The position numbers and the translations under genes are program-made. Positions 39,118 to 50,600 of a stretch of 64,000 nucleotides of DNA are shown in pieces. Under the pieces are notes generated by a model. The model searched no databases, was not told the origin of the DNA, and saw nothing but the letters and a program-made list of their open reading frames with translations. Positions within the stretch are counted from its first letter, which is position 1. The number at the start of each line of letters is the position of its first letter. This DNA is from Medicago truncatula (taxonomy: Eukaryota > Streptophyta > Magnoliopsida > Fabales > Fabaceae): contig NC_053045.1 in NCBI RefSeq assembly GCF_003473485.1, forward strand, positions 57,702,494-57,766,493, read 5' to 3'.

Positions 39118-39388
39118 GGGATTTGCTAGAACATACCCACTAGTTTTTAGGTGGGAGTGTTTTAACAAGCTACACTTTAAAGTGTATTTAACTACTTTTT
39201 ATCTATAACTTGCTAAAACGCACCTTCTAAAAAATAAGTGGGTGTATCCTAGCAAATGCATATAGAAGCTGCTAACATACATCAACTTATTTTTTAGAAT
39301 TAAGGTGTATTTAACAACTTTTTAGTTATATCTTTGCTAAAACACACCCTAATAAAAACTAATGGGTGTATCCTAGCAAACCCCTATA
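39118..39388. mobile_element. TIR element with GGGATTTGCTAGAAC ends
   Basis: GGGATTTGCTAGAACATACC at the left pairs with GGGTGTATCCTAGCAAACCC at the right. A near-copy of the right end (GTGGGTGTATCCTAGCAAAT) lies in the middle near 39240, so the unit looks like two stacked copies. Confidence 0.6.
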
Positions 39389-39501
39389 TATATATATTAT
39401 TTAAAACATAATAAAACAATTTAATTCAACAACATATAACTAACCATAGATAAAACATAATTCGAGAACATAAAACACGTAATTAAATAAAACATAGCAC
39501 A

Positions 39502-39825
39502 TTATCGCGGATTAGCTAAATTAATGTCTTCGTGTGGTGCGTCAAGGAGTGCCCTGATCTCTTCATAGTACCTGGGTCGGATCAAACTTTTTTGAATTTG
39601 TTCAACAGATCTGACCAACGAAGTGTCCAACTCGATCGACCCTCTAGTATTGTATTGACCAAAGATCGAGAACATGGTTCTCACGTCGTCGTCATTCATA
39701 AGCTTCATCCGGCTGAACCGCATACTCCCGACTGAGTCGGTCGATGGTTGTCGATACTCAACACCATCCACCATTTGTGTGTCTTTGTACTTGAGTTGGT
39801 GGTTGTCTTTGTAAATAAGTTTCAA
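39502..39825 (-). pseudogene. MuDR-type transposase N-terminal remnant
   Basis: A 107-codon open frame encodes SMRFSRMKLMNDDDVRTMFS, FGQYNTRGSIELDTSLVRSV and IQKSLIRPRYYEEI. Strings of the type DDV..MF..F..Y...GPIELD..LVRS are the N-terminal domain that precedes the zinc-finger and DDE parts in plant Mutator-like proteins. No zinc finger or DDE region follows, so it cannot act as a transposase alone. Confidence 0.55.
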
Positions 39826-39829
39826 ATCT

Positions 39830-40495
39830 CCACCATCATCTCACACTCTCTTCCCCTCTCCTCCTCTTTCTTATACAACAATGTGTTTTCATCATTGACC
39901 TTTCATAAAAATAGGGTACTTTGGAAACTCAAAGATTGTATGAACTGTCAATGAGGATGGCAACGCATTGCAAAGAAGTGTAGTTTATCTGGGTGTCATG
40001 TTGGTTTGTTTGAGTGCAAGGTTGATCATCAAGGTTTCTTTCGCCTTACTTAAGAAACATACCTTACCCCAGTCCATTCCTCCCACTGTCTACTTCTCCT
40101 TCCCCTCCCCCCATCACCTTGCACCGCTAGTTTAGCCCCCCCCCCCCCCCCCCCGCGTCCATCTTCTTCTGCTGCAAATTTAGATTTACCCCGTTCCCTA
40201 GACAAGAAATATACTTATTGTAAATATATATAATAATAACATGAGATTTTATGTTATCATTTTGTTCTTTTCTTTTTGTTTATATTTGTATTTATTTTAT
40301 GATTCTGACATCTAAATAATATAAAATAAATCAAAGTGTATTTAAATTCTTGTAAAATGTATTTTCGGATTATATATAATTCGAAAATTTATGGGAATTA
40401 AATTCGGATTATATAATATGAAGGATAGTTTAGGAAAAAACAGGGTGCGCAAGTAACACATAGGGTGGGAAAATAATAGTCATAAGTGAATGGAG
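39830..40495. other. Intergenic with C homopolymer
   Basis: No gene is recognised. It contains a pyrimidine-rich stretch (40070-40190) that includes the C run at 40136-40154. Confidence 0.4.
40136..40154. repeat. Run of 19 C
   Basis: An uninterrupted C run, uncommon in AT-rich DNA. It could form i-motif/G-quadruplex structures and is also a common place for assembly error. Confidence 0.95.
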
Positions 40496-40687
40496 GGAAT
40501 TTTACCTCACACCTATACATTTATACTTTCACCCCATTGTGTTATTTATTTGGTTTAATTGAATACACGATTGGAACGCTTTTTATTAAAAATAAAACGG
40601 TTTTCGATTAAGTGCTATAAAAATAGGAGAAAGTTAACAGACACCTAGACATTAGTTAGGGAAATAAAACAAACAAGTTTTGTCCCT

Positions 40688-40797
40688 GTGAGCTTAGCTT
40701 ACTTGGTAAGGGATAATGCATATTATATGCAAACCCCAGACACCCCACTTATTCACCTTTAAGGTGAATTTCTCTAGCCGATAGACTACTTTACAAA
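40688..40797 (+). mobile_element. SINE (family B), first unit
   Basis: GTGAGCTTAGCTTACTTGGT (A box), AATGCATATTATATGCAAAC, the CCCCAGACACCCCACTTATT segment, CACCTTTAAGGTGAATTTCT and the tail CTACTTTACAAA form a fuller version of the family. The B box is shortened (CAAACCCC). ACAAGTTTT lies on both sides as a likely target duplication. Confidence 0.75.
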
Positions 40798-41013
40798 AGA
40801 AAAAACAAGTTTTTTTTTTAGGAATTTTACCTCACACCTATACATTTATACCTTCACCCTCATTGTGTTATTTATTTGGTTTAATTGAATACAGTATTGA
40901 AACGCTTCTTATTAAAAATAAAACGGTTTTCGATTAAGTGCTATAAAAATAGGAGAAAGTTAACCGACACCTAAACATTAGTTAGGGAAATAAAACAAAC
41001 AAGTTTTGTCCAT

Positions 41014-41130
41014 GTGAGCTTAGCTTACTTGGTAAGGGATAATGCATATTATATGCAAATCCCAGACACCCCACTTATTTACCTTTAAGGTGAATTTCTC
41101 TAGCCACTAGACTACTTTACAAAAAAAAAA
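41014..41130 (+). mobile_element. SINE (family B), second unit
   Basis: A near-identical copy of 40688-40797 arising from the tandem duplication, with an A-rich tail of 12. Confidence 0.75.
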
Positions 41131-41376
41131 AACAAGTTTTTTTTTTTTATAAATAAAGTAGTGTGCAAAATTTTTATTCGATAATTTTTTAACCAGTATC
41201 CTGGAAGCAGTGAGACATTGGTTAGCAAGACCAAAAGAAAAAACATAAAATTAAGACATTTACATTGTTACACCACAAATTATTCGATAATATATAATTA
41301 CATATTGTACATTGATTTGAAGAAAAACGACATAAAAACATTGTACCAATTTAAAACCTGTGTTGATACTTTGTAC

Positions 41377-41460
41377 ACGTGAGTTTACCTTAGTTGATAT
41401 GGATAATAATATATATAAAGTTTGGTGTTCAAACCCCTACCACCACCAAATAATAAAAAT
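41377..41460 (+). mobile_element. SINE (family B-like) remnant
   Basis: CACGTGAGTTTACCTTAGTT, ATGGATAATAATATATA and GGTGTTCAAACCCCTACCAC follow the A-box, spacer and B-box order. The CCACCACC...AATAA tail matches the copy at 13097. Confidence 0.5.
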
Positions 41461-41766
41461 ATTTATGTAAGGTCCGAGTTCAAACCTAAAAAAAAAAAAA
41501 ACTTACTGATGCTCTTAAAATAAAAACTTACTGATGCTTTTTAAAAAAATGAAAAACAAATTGTAATAGGGAATAAACGTTTTATACATGGCTTCCCGAA
41601 ATGTAAGTATTAGGTGCGTTTGTTTTAACTTATAAAATATAGATTTTATTTTAGAGAAAGCAAGAGATTTTTCTTTAGATATTTAAAAGAAAAAAACTCT
41701 GAAGCTTGTGTTTTTTTGGTAACAAAAGGGATGAAAAAAAAAAAGAGAAGCTAAAAAAGACTCATA

Positions 41767-42300
41767 CTAGGGTCGAACAAACTCAACACCTATTGTATCT
41801 GCTAAGAGGATAGAGGCTATATCAGGAGGGGCTTCATTCAAAATAACAAGGCAACTATCACTAAGAGCACCCTTTTTAGCTAGAAAATCAGCTGCAGCGT
41901 TACCCTCACACAATGTATGTCGTAAACTAACCACCCAATCTCTACGAAGAAGCTGTTTAATAGCCATGATGAAATTTCCATATTTGTGATGAACATTCAA
42001 ATCTTTTTGGACGAGGTCAACAACAGTAGTTGAATCAGAGTGACACACCACATGCTTAAATTCAGTATCCCAACACACAGCTTCAAACCATGGTATAAAC
42101 CTAAAATCTCAACATGGAGAATGCAAGGTCTACTAATTTTTCCAAAGAAACCATGCAAAAAAGAACCTGTATGATCCGAATAAGACCACCAAAACCTCCC
42201 AAGTTGGAATTAAGGAATACACTGCCATCAACATTAAGAGCTACTGAATTCATACTAGGACGTTGCCAACTGAAATACGTGCAGGCTGCTGAACATTGTG
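41767..42300 (-). pseudogene. LINE-type RNase H domain remnant
   Basis: On the minus strand VALNVDGSVFLNSNLGGFGG (first catalytic Asp and the GGFGGLIR motif) is followed, after a frame change, by HVEILGLYHGLKL and then WDTEFKHVVCHSDSTTVVDL. It continues with LRRDWVVSLRHTLCEGNAAA and DFLAKKG. This is the RNase H-like (RVT_3) domain found at the end of plant LINEs and in free-standing relatives: DGS, E, SDS and the H...GN.AAD block are all visible. The frame break between its halves points to a pseudogene. Confidence 0.75.
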
Positions 42301-43199
42301 ATTAAAAAACTGACTCTTTTTTAAATATTAAAAAACTAATTAGTTCATGTGTTACCTCATTGTTTTAAAAAAAAACAAAAAATTGAGAAAAGTTAACCTA
42401 CAAACTTTTCATATCAGAGTCAAAATAGATTTTGGTGATGAAATAATTTTTCTAAAAATCTTAAACAAACACTTGAAAATGATAAAAATGATTTTTTTTT
42501 TTTATAAAAAAATAGATTTTTTTTTTATAAAAATCTAAAACAAATGCAGCCTTATTATTCCAAGAATTTATTCCAATTTACTAGAAATACATGAATCTCG
42601 TGTGGGGGTGAACTCGTATTGAAATAGGACATGGTAAAAGTGTGGGTGAAAAATCAATGTATATAGTATTTATGTTAAGAAGAATCTATAAAATATTAAA
42701 TGACAAAAAGGATAAAATTTAATTTTTTTATAATTTACGAGGGCAAAAGTTCATATATATATTGGGGTATAAGGTAAAATTTGCGTGAATAAAACAAAGC
42801 GAACTTAAATCCCTAAAAAAATCGGCGTTGCATCAATGTGTGAAAGAAAATGAAAAGAGGAACGACAACGAAAGATTAGAAGATTTTGAGGTATGTTTAA
42901 TTGATACTTTGTTGATTGAATTTAGTTGTTTTATCTAATTATATGCTTGCAAAATAGTTGAATAAATTTCGGTAGCATCTCAATTTTGCGCCTCTTCAAT
43001 CCCCCTAATAAACCACTTCGATTTGACACATAAACATGTAGTTACGTTCAACCACTTCAATTTTCTTAAATTATTATATGTGTATACAACATCTTGGTCG
43101 TGTTTGTTTCGGTGCTTTATAGTATTATTCTCCTTTGTCGCACATTTATGAGTAGTTTAACATAGTTTCTCAGTTGTTTTTGTTGTTTTCACCACAGAA
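42301..43199. other. Upstream of the F-box gene
   Basis: AT-rich with no coding sequence. The sequence near 42835-42895 (AGAAAATGAAAAGAGGAACG, then GATTTTGAG|GTATGT) looks like a non-coding first exon with a donor, the acceptor being CACCACAG at 43192-43199 just before the ATG. Confidence 0.45.
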
Positions 43200-45066
43200 A
43201 TGGAGCAGGAGGAGGACCGATTATCGAATCTACCGATAATCATTCTTCATCACATTTTGTCGAGTTTGCCAGAGAAAGATGTGGCTAGGACAAGTGTTTT
43301 GTCCAAAACTTGGGCAAATACACGGTTTACTTTTTCTAAATTATCCTTTTCTGATGTTAAATTCAGAGGTTGGATTCCCCAATCAAAGGATGATTTTGAA
43401 AGGAAGAGAAAAAAGTTTATTGATTATGTGACGAGAACATTGTCAAGGTTTTGTGATCGAGGATTGACTATCAAAGAATGTAAGATTACATTGAACCATT
43501 TTGAGCTTCATTGCATGTCAAAGGATGTTAATTTTTGGTTGAAATCGACAAGTGAAAGTGGTGTTGAAGTACTAGAACTTTGTTTGCCCAGTGGTCCCAA
43601 CCATGACGAGGAAGGTCATGACGAATGCTATGTATTACCGATGGGTGTAATTGAAGCAAAATCACTTACCAAGTTGGTATTGATGGGGGGAATCAGAATT
43701 GATCAAGCATTCATGCATCAGTCAATTAAGTTTTTTTCGTTGATAGTATTGTCATTGTGGGAAGTCCTTTTGGGAAATGAGCATGCAATTGAACATCTCA
43801 TTTCTTGTTGTCCTTTGATTGAACATATAACTTTGAATCGTTGTTTGGTGTTGAGCCTTGGAGGCGGCACAAAACTCATGAAGTGTTTGAGCATGCTTGG
43901 TCTACCAAAGCTCAAGACAGTTGATGTTCAAGGAATACAAGAGGTTTATGTCGATGCCCCATGTCTTGAGAATCTATACTATTGTCATGATGTTTTGGAC
44001 GCACCATTTAAGATTCATTTTGATAGCTGCAGAAATTTGAAAGTGGTATACTTGTCTAATTTGAAGGGTAATACTATAACAAATGAATGGTTTCTTGATT
44101 TGTTTTTGAAATTCCCTTTCCTTGAGATATTGAAATTTGCCAATTGCACAATGTCTGAGACGATTAATATTTCAAGTGTTCAACTTAAGGTGTTGGAGTT
44201 ATCTCATTGCCTTAACTTGAAGGAGGTTAACATTGATGCTCCAAATCTATTGTCATGTACATACACAATTGGCGTTGTTGATGGTTTAGAACCTGTTATG
44301 TCTTTTGTAAGAAGTTCTAGTAAACTGGAAGTTGATGTTGAGATCTACATTCATTATATGGAACTTGGTTACCTGAAAGAATTTCTCCAAAACATTAAAC
44401 CTGAAAATGTTTTGGCATCACTATCACTATCTCTATTCATCTACGGGAGAGTAGAGGTGAGTATGAATTCGCTACTTATTTCATTCATTCATTCAGTTTA
44501 CATATTTACACATTTAACTTGTACATTGTGTAGGATGGACGGAACCCAGTCTTTCAAGTTTCATCCCCTCCACCAAGCATTAAACACTTGCATCTACGCT
44601 ATTTTCCAAAACATTATACTTTGTTTTCGTCTCTTCTAAGTATCATACTTTCAAAATGTTGCTCTACAACTATATCTATGAGCTTGCATCCTTGTTGCAG
44701 CAAAGAATTCCTTAAGTATGCATTGTTATTTTCTTTTGCCAAAATCATTGCATCTATATTGATTTATTTTTACAAAAAAAAAAAAAAATGTTGTAGAGAT
44801 CAATATAAATTTTTTGTGGAGCTTCTGAGTTATAACTATATTTTGTTAATTGTCCAAAACTACAGTTTTTCTACGAGACACTAATGAGAAGAAAAGACGA
44901 CGATTGCGTTTGCGGTTCTAGTGATACCAAGTGTTGGTGGCATGGCTTGAAGGATTTGAAAGTCTCAACTTCAAAGAAAATTGATGAGAATGTTGATTTT
45001 AAGACTTGGTTAGAATCGTGGACAGAAATTCCCAATGAGGACATTATCTTTAGACTAAAATTTTAA
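43200..45066 (+). CDS. F-box/LRR protein, 3' splice structure doubtful
   Basis: Exon 1 (43200-44456, 419 codons) starts with an F-box (LSNLPIIILHHILSSLPEKD, then VARTSVLSKTWANTRF) and continues with plant-type leucine-rich repeats (LTKLVLMGG, LIVLSLWEV, LIEHITLNRC, LKTVDVQGI, LKVLELSHC). The donor GAG|GTGAGT joins GATGGACGGAACCC at 44534. Exon 2 encodes PSIKHLHLRYFP...CCSKEFLK. The usual next segment, FFYETLMRRKDDDCVCGSSD and TKCWWHGLKDLKV, lies at 44869-45066 after a good acceptor. However, exon 2 ends AAGTATGC rather than AAG|GTATGC, so the in-frame donor appears to have lost a G. Reading on gives a short unrelated tail. Such proteins recruit targets to SCF ubiquitin ligases by binding SKP1 through the F-box; the target is unknown. 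Confidence 0.8.
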
Positions 45067-45589
45067 TGTTATTACAACTTTAAAAGAGGGTGCATCCTTT
45101 TTTGTTGATTTGTGAGGCCAAGAAAATCTCTTGGATGCGAACCTATAAACTGTATGAATTTATCGCCATTAAATGGCCTTATTGACGATCTTTCCTTCCA
45201 ATAAAAACGTATTAGTTTATTTCTTGGTATTTTAGTTCTAGATAAAGTTAGGTTGTTGATTCAAAATTAGAACGTGTCCTACTCTATATCTATAATCATA
45301 TGGCATTGGCAACCGATGCTTTGTCTAATGTGAAATAAGTAAAAATTATGTTTTCTACCATTGAATCTAGGTTGCGTATAATTTGGACTTGTGAAAAAAT
45401 TGGTCCAATGGATTAGATACAAAGCTGTGTACTTGTTGGCCAGGTTGCAATGTAACCCGCACCTATGTAAACTTGGCTGTACTGGATTATCTTGTTTTTG
45501 CAATTTAAAGAATTAATGTGCAGGTGTTGGTCATCGTACACGACTTTTTTTGTCACATATCAATAGTCTAATTCCCCGTTTTCTATTTT

Positions 45590-46084
45590 GGGTTAAATAC
45601 TTTTTTCCTTTAAATATATTAACTTTTTGTTTTAATTTTTTAAAAAAATTCTTCGACTTTTAGTCGTTATAGAATTTTCAATCATCACTTTTTGTACATA
45701 TTTTTAAGTCAACTTGTGTGACTTTTATATTTTTTAATGAAATTGTGCATAAATGTGTAAAATACTATAAACATCCCTAAAAAATTTAATTTTTTTTAAC
45801 AAAAACATGAATTAAATATGAATTTTTAACCGCAAAAAATATAAAAATTCTTAATTAATTAATGTTTTGCTAAAAATTTCTAATTTTTTTTTTAGAAATT
45901 CTTATAATATTATGAACTTTTCTGCAAAATTTTATTCAAAAATATGACTTCTACACATTAGTTTAATTAAAATGTGACCAAAAATGAATATGAAAAACTT
46001 TTGGGAGACTAAAAGTTGAAGAATTTTTTTAAATAAACTAAAACAAAAAATTAACATATTTATAGAGATAAAAAACATTTTTTT
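45590..46084. mobile_element. Foldback element, about 495 bp
   Basis: GGGTTAAATACTTTTTTCCT, ATATTAACTTTTTGTTTTAA and AAATTCTTCGACTTTTAGTC at the left are mirrored at the right by GACTAAAAGTTGAAGAATTT, TAAAACAAAAAATTAACATA and ATAAAAAACATTTTTTTCC. The arms are about 85 bp. No target duplication was resolved and nothing is encoded. Confidence 0.7.
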
Positions 46085-47641
46085 CCACGTTTCTTTAACT
46101 CCGGTGTTTCCCTTAAAAAAACTCCAGCGTTGGTTCAATTCACTTTAAAAATTTAACGATCCAATGTCATAGAACCCTCTTTTTACATGTTTAATTTTGT
46201 TATATTCCTTTTCAATAAAATATTTTTTATATAAAATTACTGAATATATAACCTCTTTTTACTTGAAAGAAGTGATTTTATTTTATCAGTAGTATTATTA
46301 CTTTAAAATGATTATGGAATGACAGTACAGTGCTTTCTATGTACTGATACTATAGTGTTTTCTATGTACCGTGAAGAGTGTACTATTTAACCTGAAGAAA
46401 CCTCCAGTACCAAGTAGCTCTGATTGGTCCAGCATGAACCAAAACTTCAATTGGTCCAACCTAAACGGCACCTTGAATCTATATGTATTATTCAATGATT
46501 TTTTTTCTAAAAGAATGCAAAATATGTCTCACTTGTATTATAGAATCAGTCAACAACTAATATTTAGAATATGAAATTTGATAAACATCATTCTATGCAT
46601 TTGTAGTCCGTGTCCCTCAAACAACTTTAATCATTTCACAATACTCACCTACTACTTCATTTTTTCATAAGCGTCTTTTATTTTAGATATCATTATAAGT
46701 TTCATTGCCGAAAATGTAGTTGTTATTGCGAGTACTATGTTTCACATTTTGTTTTTCTCTTTCAATTATCAGCATTGGCCTACGATATTATTTTGAAGCA
46801 CCGTCATCAACTGAAATGTATAATGATTTTTGTTTTCTTTTCGCACAGAATCATGAAATTTCCGAAATATTTGATCATCAAGTTCAACTTTTCTAGCCAC
46901 GATGTTCTAGCCCAAAGAGATCTTTTATATAAAAATACTACCTCTGTCTCTAATTATATAACCCTCTTGAAAAAACAACGGGAATTAAAAAATTTGATAA
47001 TGGTAATAAATTTGTTCAAAAATACTATTGTTTTTACAATTTTATCCTTGAAGAGAGAGTTATTTTATATTTTCAATGTAGTATTTAATGTTGAGTGAAG
47101 AAAAAGATGTAGAATAAATAGGGGTATGTTGGTAAAGAATTAATGAATGTACTTTTGCATACACACTCCATGGAATGGAAATTTCTCTGTAAAAAAATAT
47201 AGTTCAAATTTCATTCTTTGGTTAAAATGTTCGTCGCTACAGTTTCTAGGAATATATATACATCCGCTATATATTAGATTAAATTTTGGCAACTACGAAT
47301 CGACTATACATTTGAATCAACACAGGTTGTTGCATGAAGTAGAAAGACGTGGGATTTACATCATTTTGATTTTGACAAGGTTGGAAATCAATATCACAAT
47401 AAATACAAAACAAACACCTAAAAACGAGCAAATGCACCATTCAAAATCCATGAATCAAAAGGTAAAATAAATCTCAACATTCTTGACCGTCTTCCATCTT
47501 AAGGAAGTACAATCTTATCAACTACCACTAATCAAAATAAATTTAGCATGTTCCTCATGTTTTCTTCCTACCCTATGAAGAAATCAATTTCTATTTCAAA
47601 AAAGAATATTTAAAAAATCATCGAAATGAGGAAAAATAATA
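46085..47641. other. Intergenic between F-box and carrier genes
   Basis: No gene is recognised. About 46945-47110 resembles half of a common MITE (CTACCTCTGTCTCTAATTAT at its edge), without a matching right half. TTTCTATGTAC occurs twice near 46335-46370. Confidence 0.4.
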
Positions 47642-50600
47642 TCAATTCAAGGACTCTAGCCAATCTGACACTGTTTCATATGCTACAAATGTCACTGCAC
47701 CGGCAGGTGCAGCTTTAATAGTTGATGGAATTATCCCCTTGTATAGTCCAGCCCAACCCTCTGACCGAAATATCCGTTGCACGGCATCGTACATATTACT
47801 GTATGCTCGATGCTCAACTCGAGCTCCGTATCTGGGATGCCTTTGAAGTCCTTCGATCTATATAGTAAACAAACAATGAAGACCCATTTTTACATTGATA
47901 GGGATAGAATAGCTTTCTTTAATATCCTTGTTTTAGAAGACATAAAAAGACACTATAAAATCAAGTCTAACATCACTGTTTTACCTGAAACCTTTTCTTG
48001 ACAACATCAAGAGGATGACAAACAAGTTTGGCACATGTTCCAGCCGCCAATCCACAAATGAAAAGCTGAAAACTAGAAATATTATCTTCTCCGGTGGTAT
48101 TGGAAAATCTATTATGGTTCCAAGCCTACAATTTCAAATAATACGGATTAGATAAACTGGTCAAAGAGAATTGTACATTGTAAAGTCAAACTGAAACAAA
48201 ATGTTCATCGTGTGTATGTTGTAATCCAATTTCATACTTCACATAAGTTATAAACAAAATTATGGTTTCAATACAAATTTTAATTTTAGTTATGAGTCAG
48301 AATGAAAACATAACAAATTAACAATAGGTATGACCGTATGAGGCATGACCATGAATAACTTATTAAATTAAAAAAATTAACAAAAAAACTCTTGTTTATC
48401 TACATGGTTAATGCAAAATGAGAAGCAAGTGCAAGCTTAGTTATTGCCATGTAAAGCCAATAGCAATCTATGTACAGAGTTCAACGGCTTCAGCCTAATA
48501 AATTGCATGATGCATTCTGAGAAAATCAAATTCTTCTAGCATATGCCAACATTTAAAATGATGACACATACAAAGCAAAAGAAGCAAGGATATCCTACCA
48601 TGTAAAATCTTAAGACAGTCTAGTCTACCATAAAAACTTACTAGAGTTGCACAATGAACAAAGCACAACATCCATTGCATGCAGGACATAATTATGTCCA
48701 ACTAATAATAATGAGATATTAAATAGAGAGGCTGAAATTTTACCGAGGCCCAACGCTTAAATGTATCATAGGTTCCAAATTGTAGTCCTGCATAAGGTAT
48801 AATCTCAACTAGAGTTGGAGACAATCCAGCATACATGCCTTGAAATCCTCGAGTCTGGATGATATCGACGAATGCTGACCTCATGTTAGGATATACCTAA
48901 ATGATGGCAAAATATGTGCAAAACTTTGTTACAAACAAATTAGTTTGAAAATGACCAAAACAAGATTAGTATTTCCACACAACGCAAAACAGAAGAGCTT
49001 AAATGGCACATGCACAAGCAGAGTTCACTGTTTAATTGATAACAGACTCATAATTTCCTATATAACTCAGGACCACCATGATGTTTCTGTTCAGTAATAG
49101 CAATCCTTAAAGAGGCAGGCAACATAGGCTTGCCAGTAGCAAAGGATCAATATTTAACAATACAACAATCATGGTATGCTAATGCTCAGTCCATTCGCCA
49201 TCTAAGCTCCAGGGGACCTTATTAGTAAAGAATTAAAGATATTTAAGAATACTCGTCTATGAGTTGTGGTCTACTGCCATCATGAATCTGTCAACATGTG
49301 GCTTATATGTTGTAGTTTGTGAGGGCAACTGCTACTACTCATCTATGAGATTTTCATTAGATTAAAATATAAACTGCTATAGTGCCCTCATCAATCATCA
49401 TCTATCTTGAGTTCCCAACACTTACTCTTTAATTAAGAATTTGTGCAAAGAATACTACCAAGGCAAATACTATATTTGTATTTTTATGGGAATCGACTAA
49501 TATGTTAAATGTTGCATTTTTTAGTATACTAATTGATTTTGTTGTTTAACAAGATATATTGTATTTATTGGTTTCATCGGTCAATGAAGTTTGACTTTAT
49601 CACAAATGGTTATGTTTAACAATTGCATTCAATTAACAGCTGACAATGGCATTTCAATATATTTGGTTGTGGAAACATGATTTTCACAAAACTTGAAATT
49701 CCAACCCGCAGTGATAGCCTAGACACAAATGGTATCAAGATAGGGAGCTCAATTGCTGAAATGGGGTAACTATCACAAGTGTGAACATTGCAACTGGTGA
49801 TGATTGCATTGCTATGATCTCTGGTACTGGGAATGTATGGATTTCCAATGTTTTGTGTGGTCCTTGTCGTGGATTTAGTGTCGGAAGCCTTGTTAATAGT
49901 GATGGGGAAGATGTTGAAAACATAGATATGAGGAATTACACCCTGAGTTGTAGAAGCAATGGTCTTAGGACTAAAACATGGGCTTCTCCATTGAGCAAAA
50001 CTTGTAAGGTTTCTAATTTTGTCTATGAAGATATTATGATGAATAATGTGTATAAACTCATTGTTATTGATCAAGAATATTGTCCAAACAGCGCTTGCAA
50101 TAATCAGGTTAGTACTTTTAACCCTCATTCTAATTATAATATTAAACCCAACTTACATTTTAATGCCAATTTGATTTAGTGGGTTTAATATTAGAATTGG
50201 AATGTGGCTAAGTACTAATCTTAAAGGTGCAGGCACAATTCAGACAATACTCTTGATCGATAACAACAAAATTAACCACTTTATTCATCACAATATCTTC
50301 AGAGAAAAAATTAGAAGCCTTCAAAGTTTAGCTCAATGGAGAAGCATGTGTTTTAATCCTAAGACCGTTATTTGTGCAACTGAATGTGCAATTCCTCATA
50401 TCTATGTTTTCAACATCTTCCCCATCATTCTTACCAAGGCTTTCAACACCGATTCCATGACCAAGACCACAAAGAACATATGAAATCCAAACATTCTTAG
50501 TACTAGAGATCATAGCAATGCAGTCATCACCCGCTGCAACGTTCACACTTGTGATAGTTACCATTTGAACCCCTATTTTGATACCATCTATGTTTGGGGT

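Larger units (their letters stand above)
40496..41145 (+). repeat. 325-bp tandem duplication carrying a SINE
   Basis: The segment starting GGAATTTTACCTCACACCTA at 40496 begins again at 40821 and runs to about 41145 with only a few substitutions. Both units include a family B SINE (40688 and 41014) and its likely flanking ACAAGTTTT words, so the SINE inserted before the duplication. Confidence 0.9.

Noticed and set aside
39502-39825. An active Mutator transposase
   Set aside because: Only an N-terminal domain is present; no zinc finger or DDE catalytic region follows.
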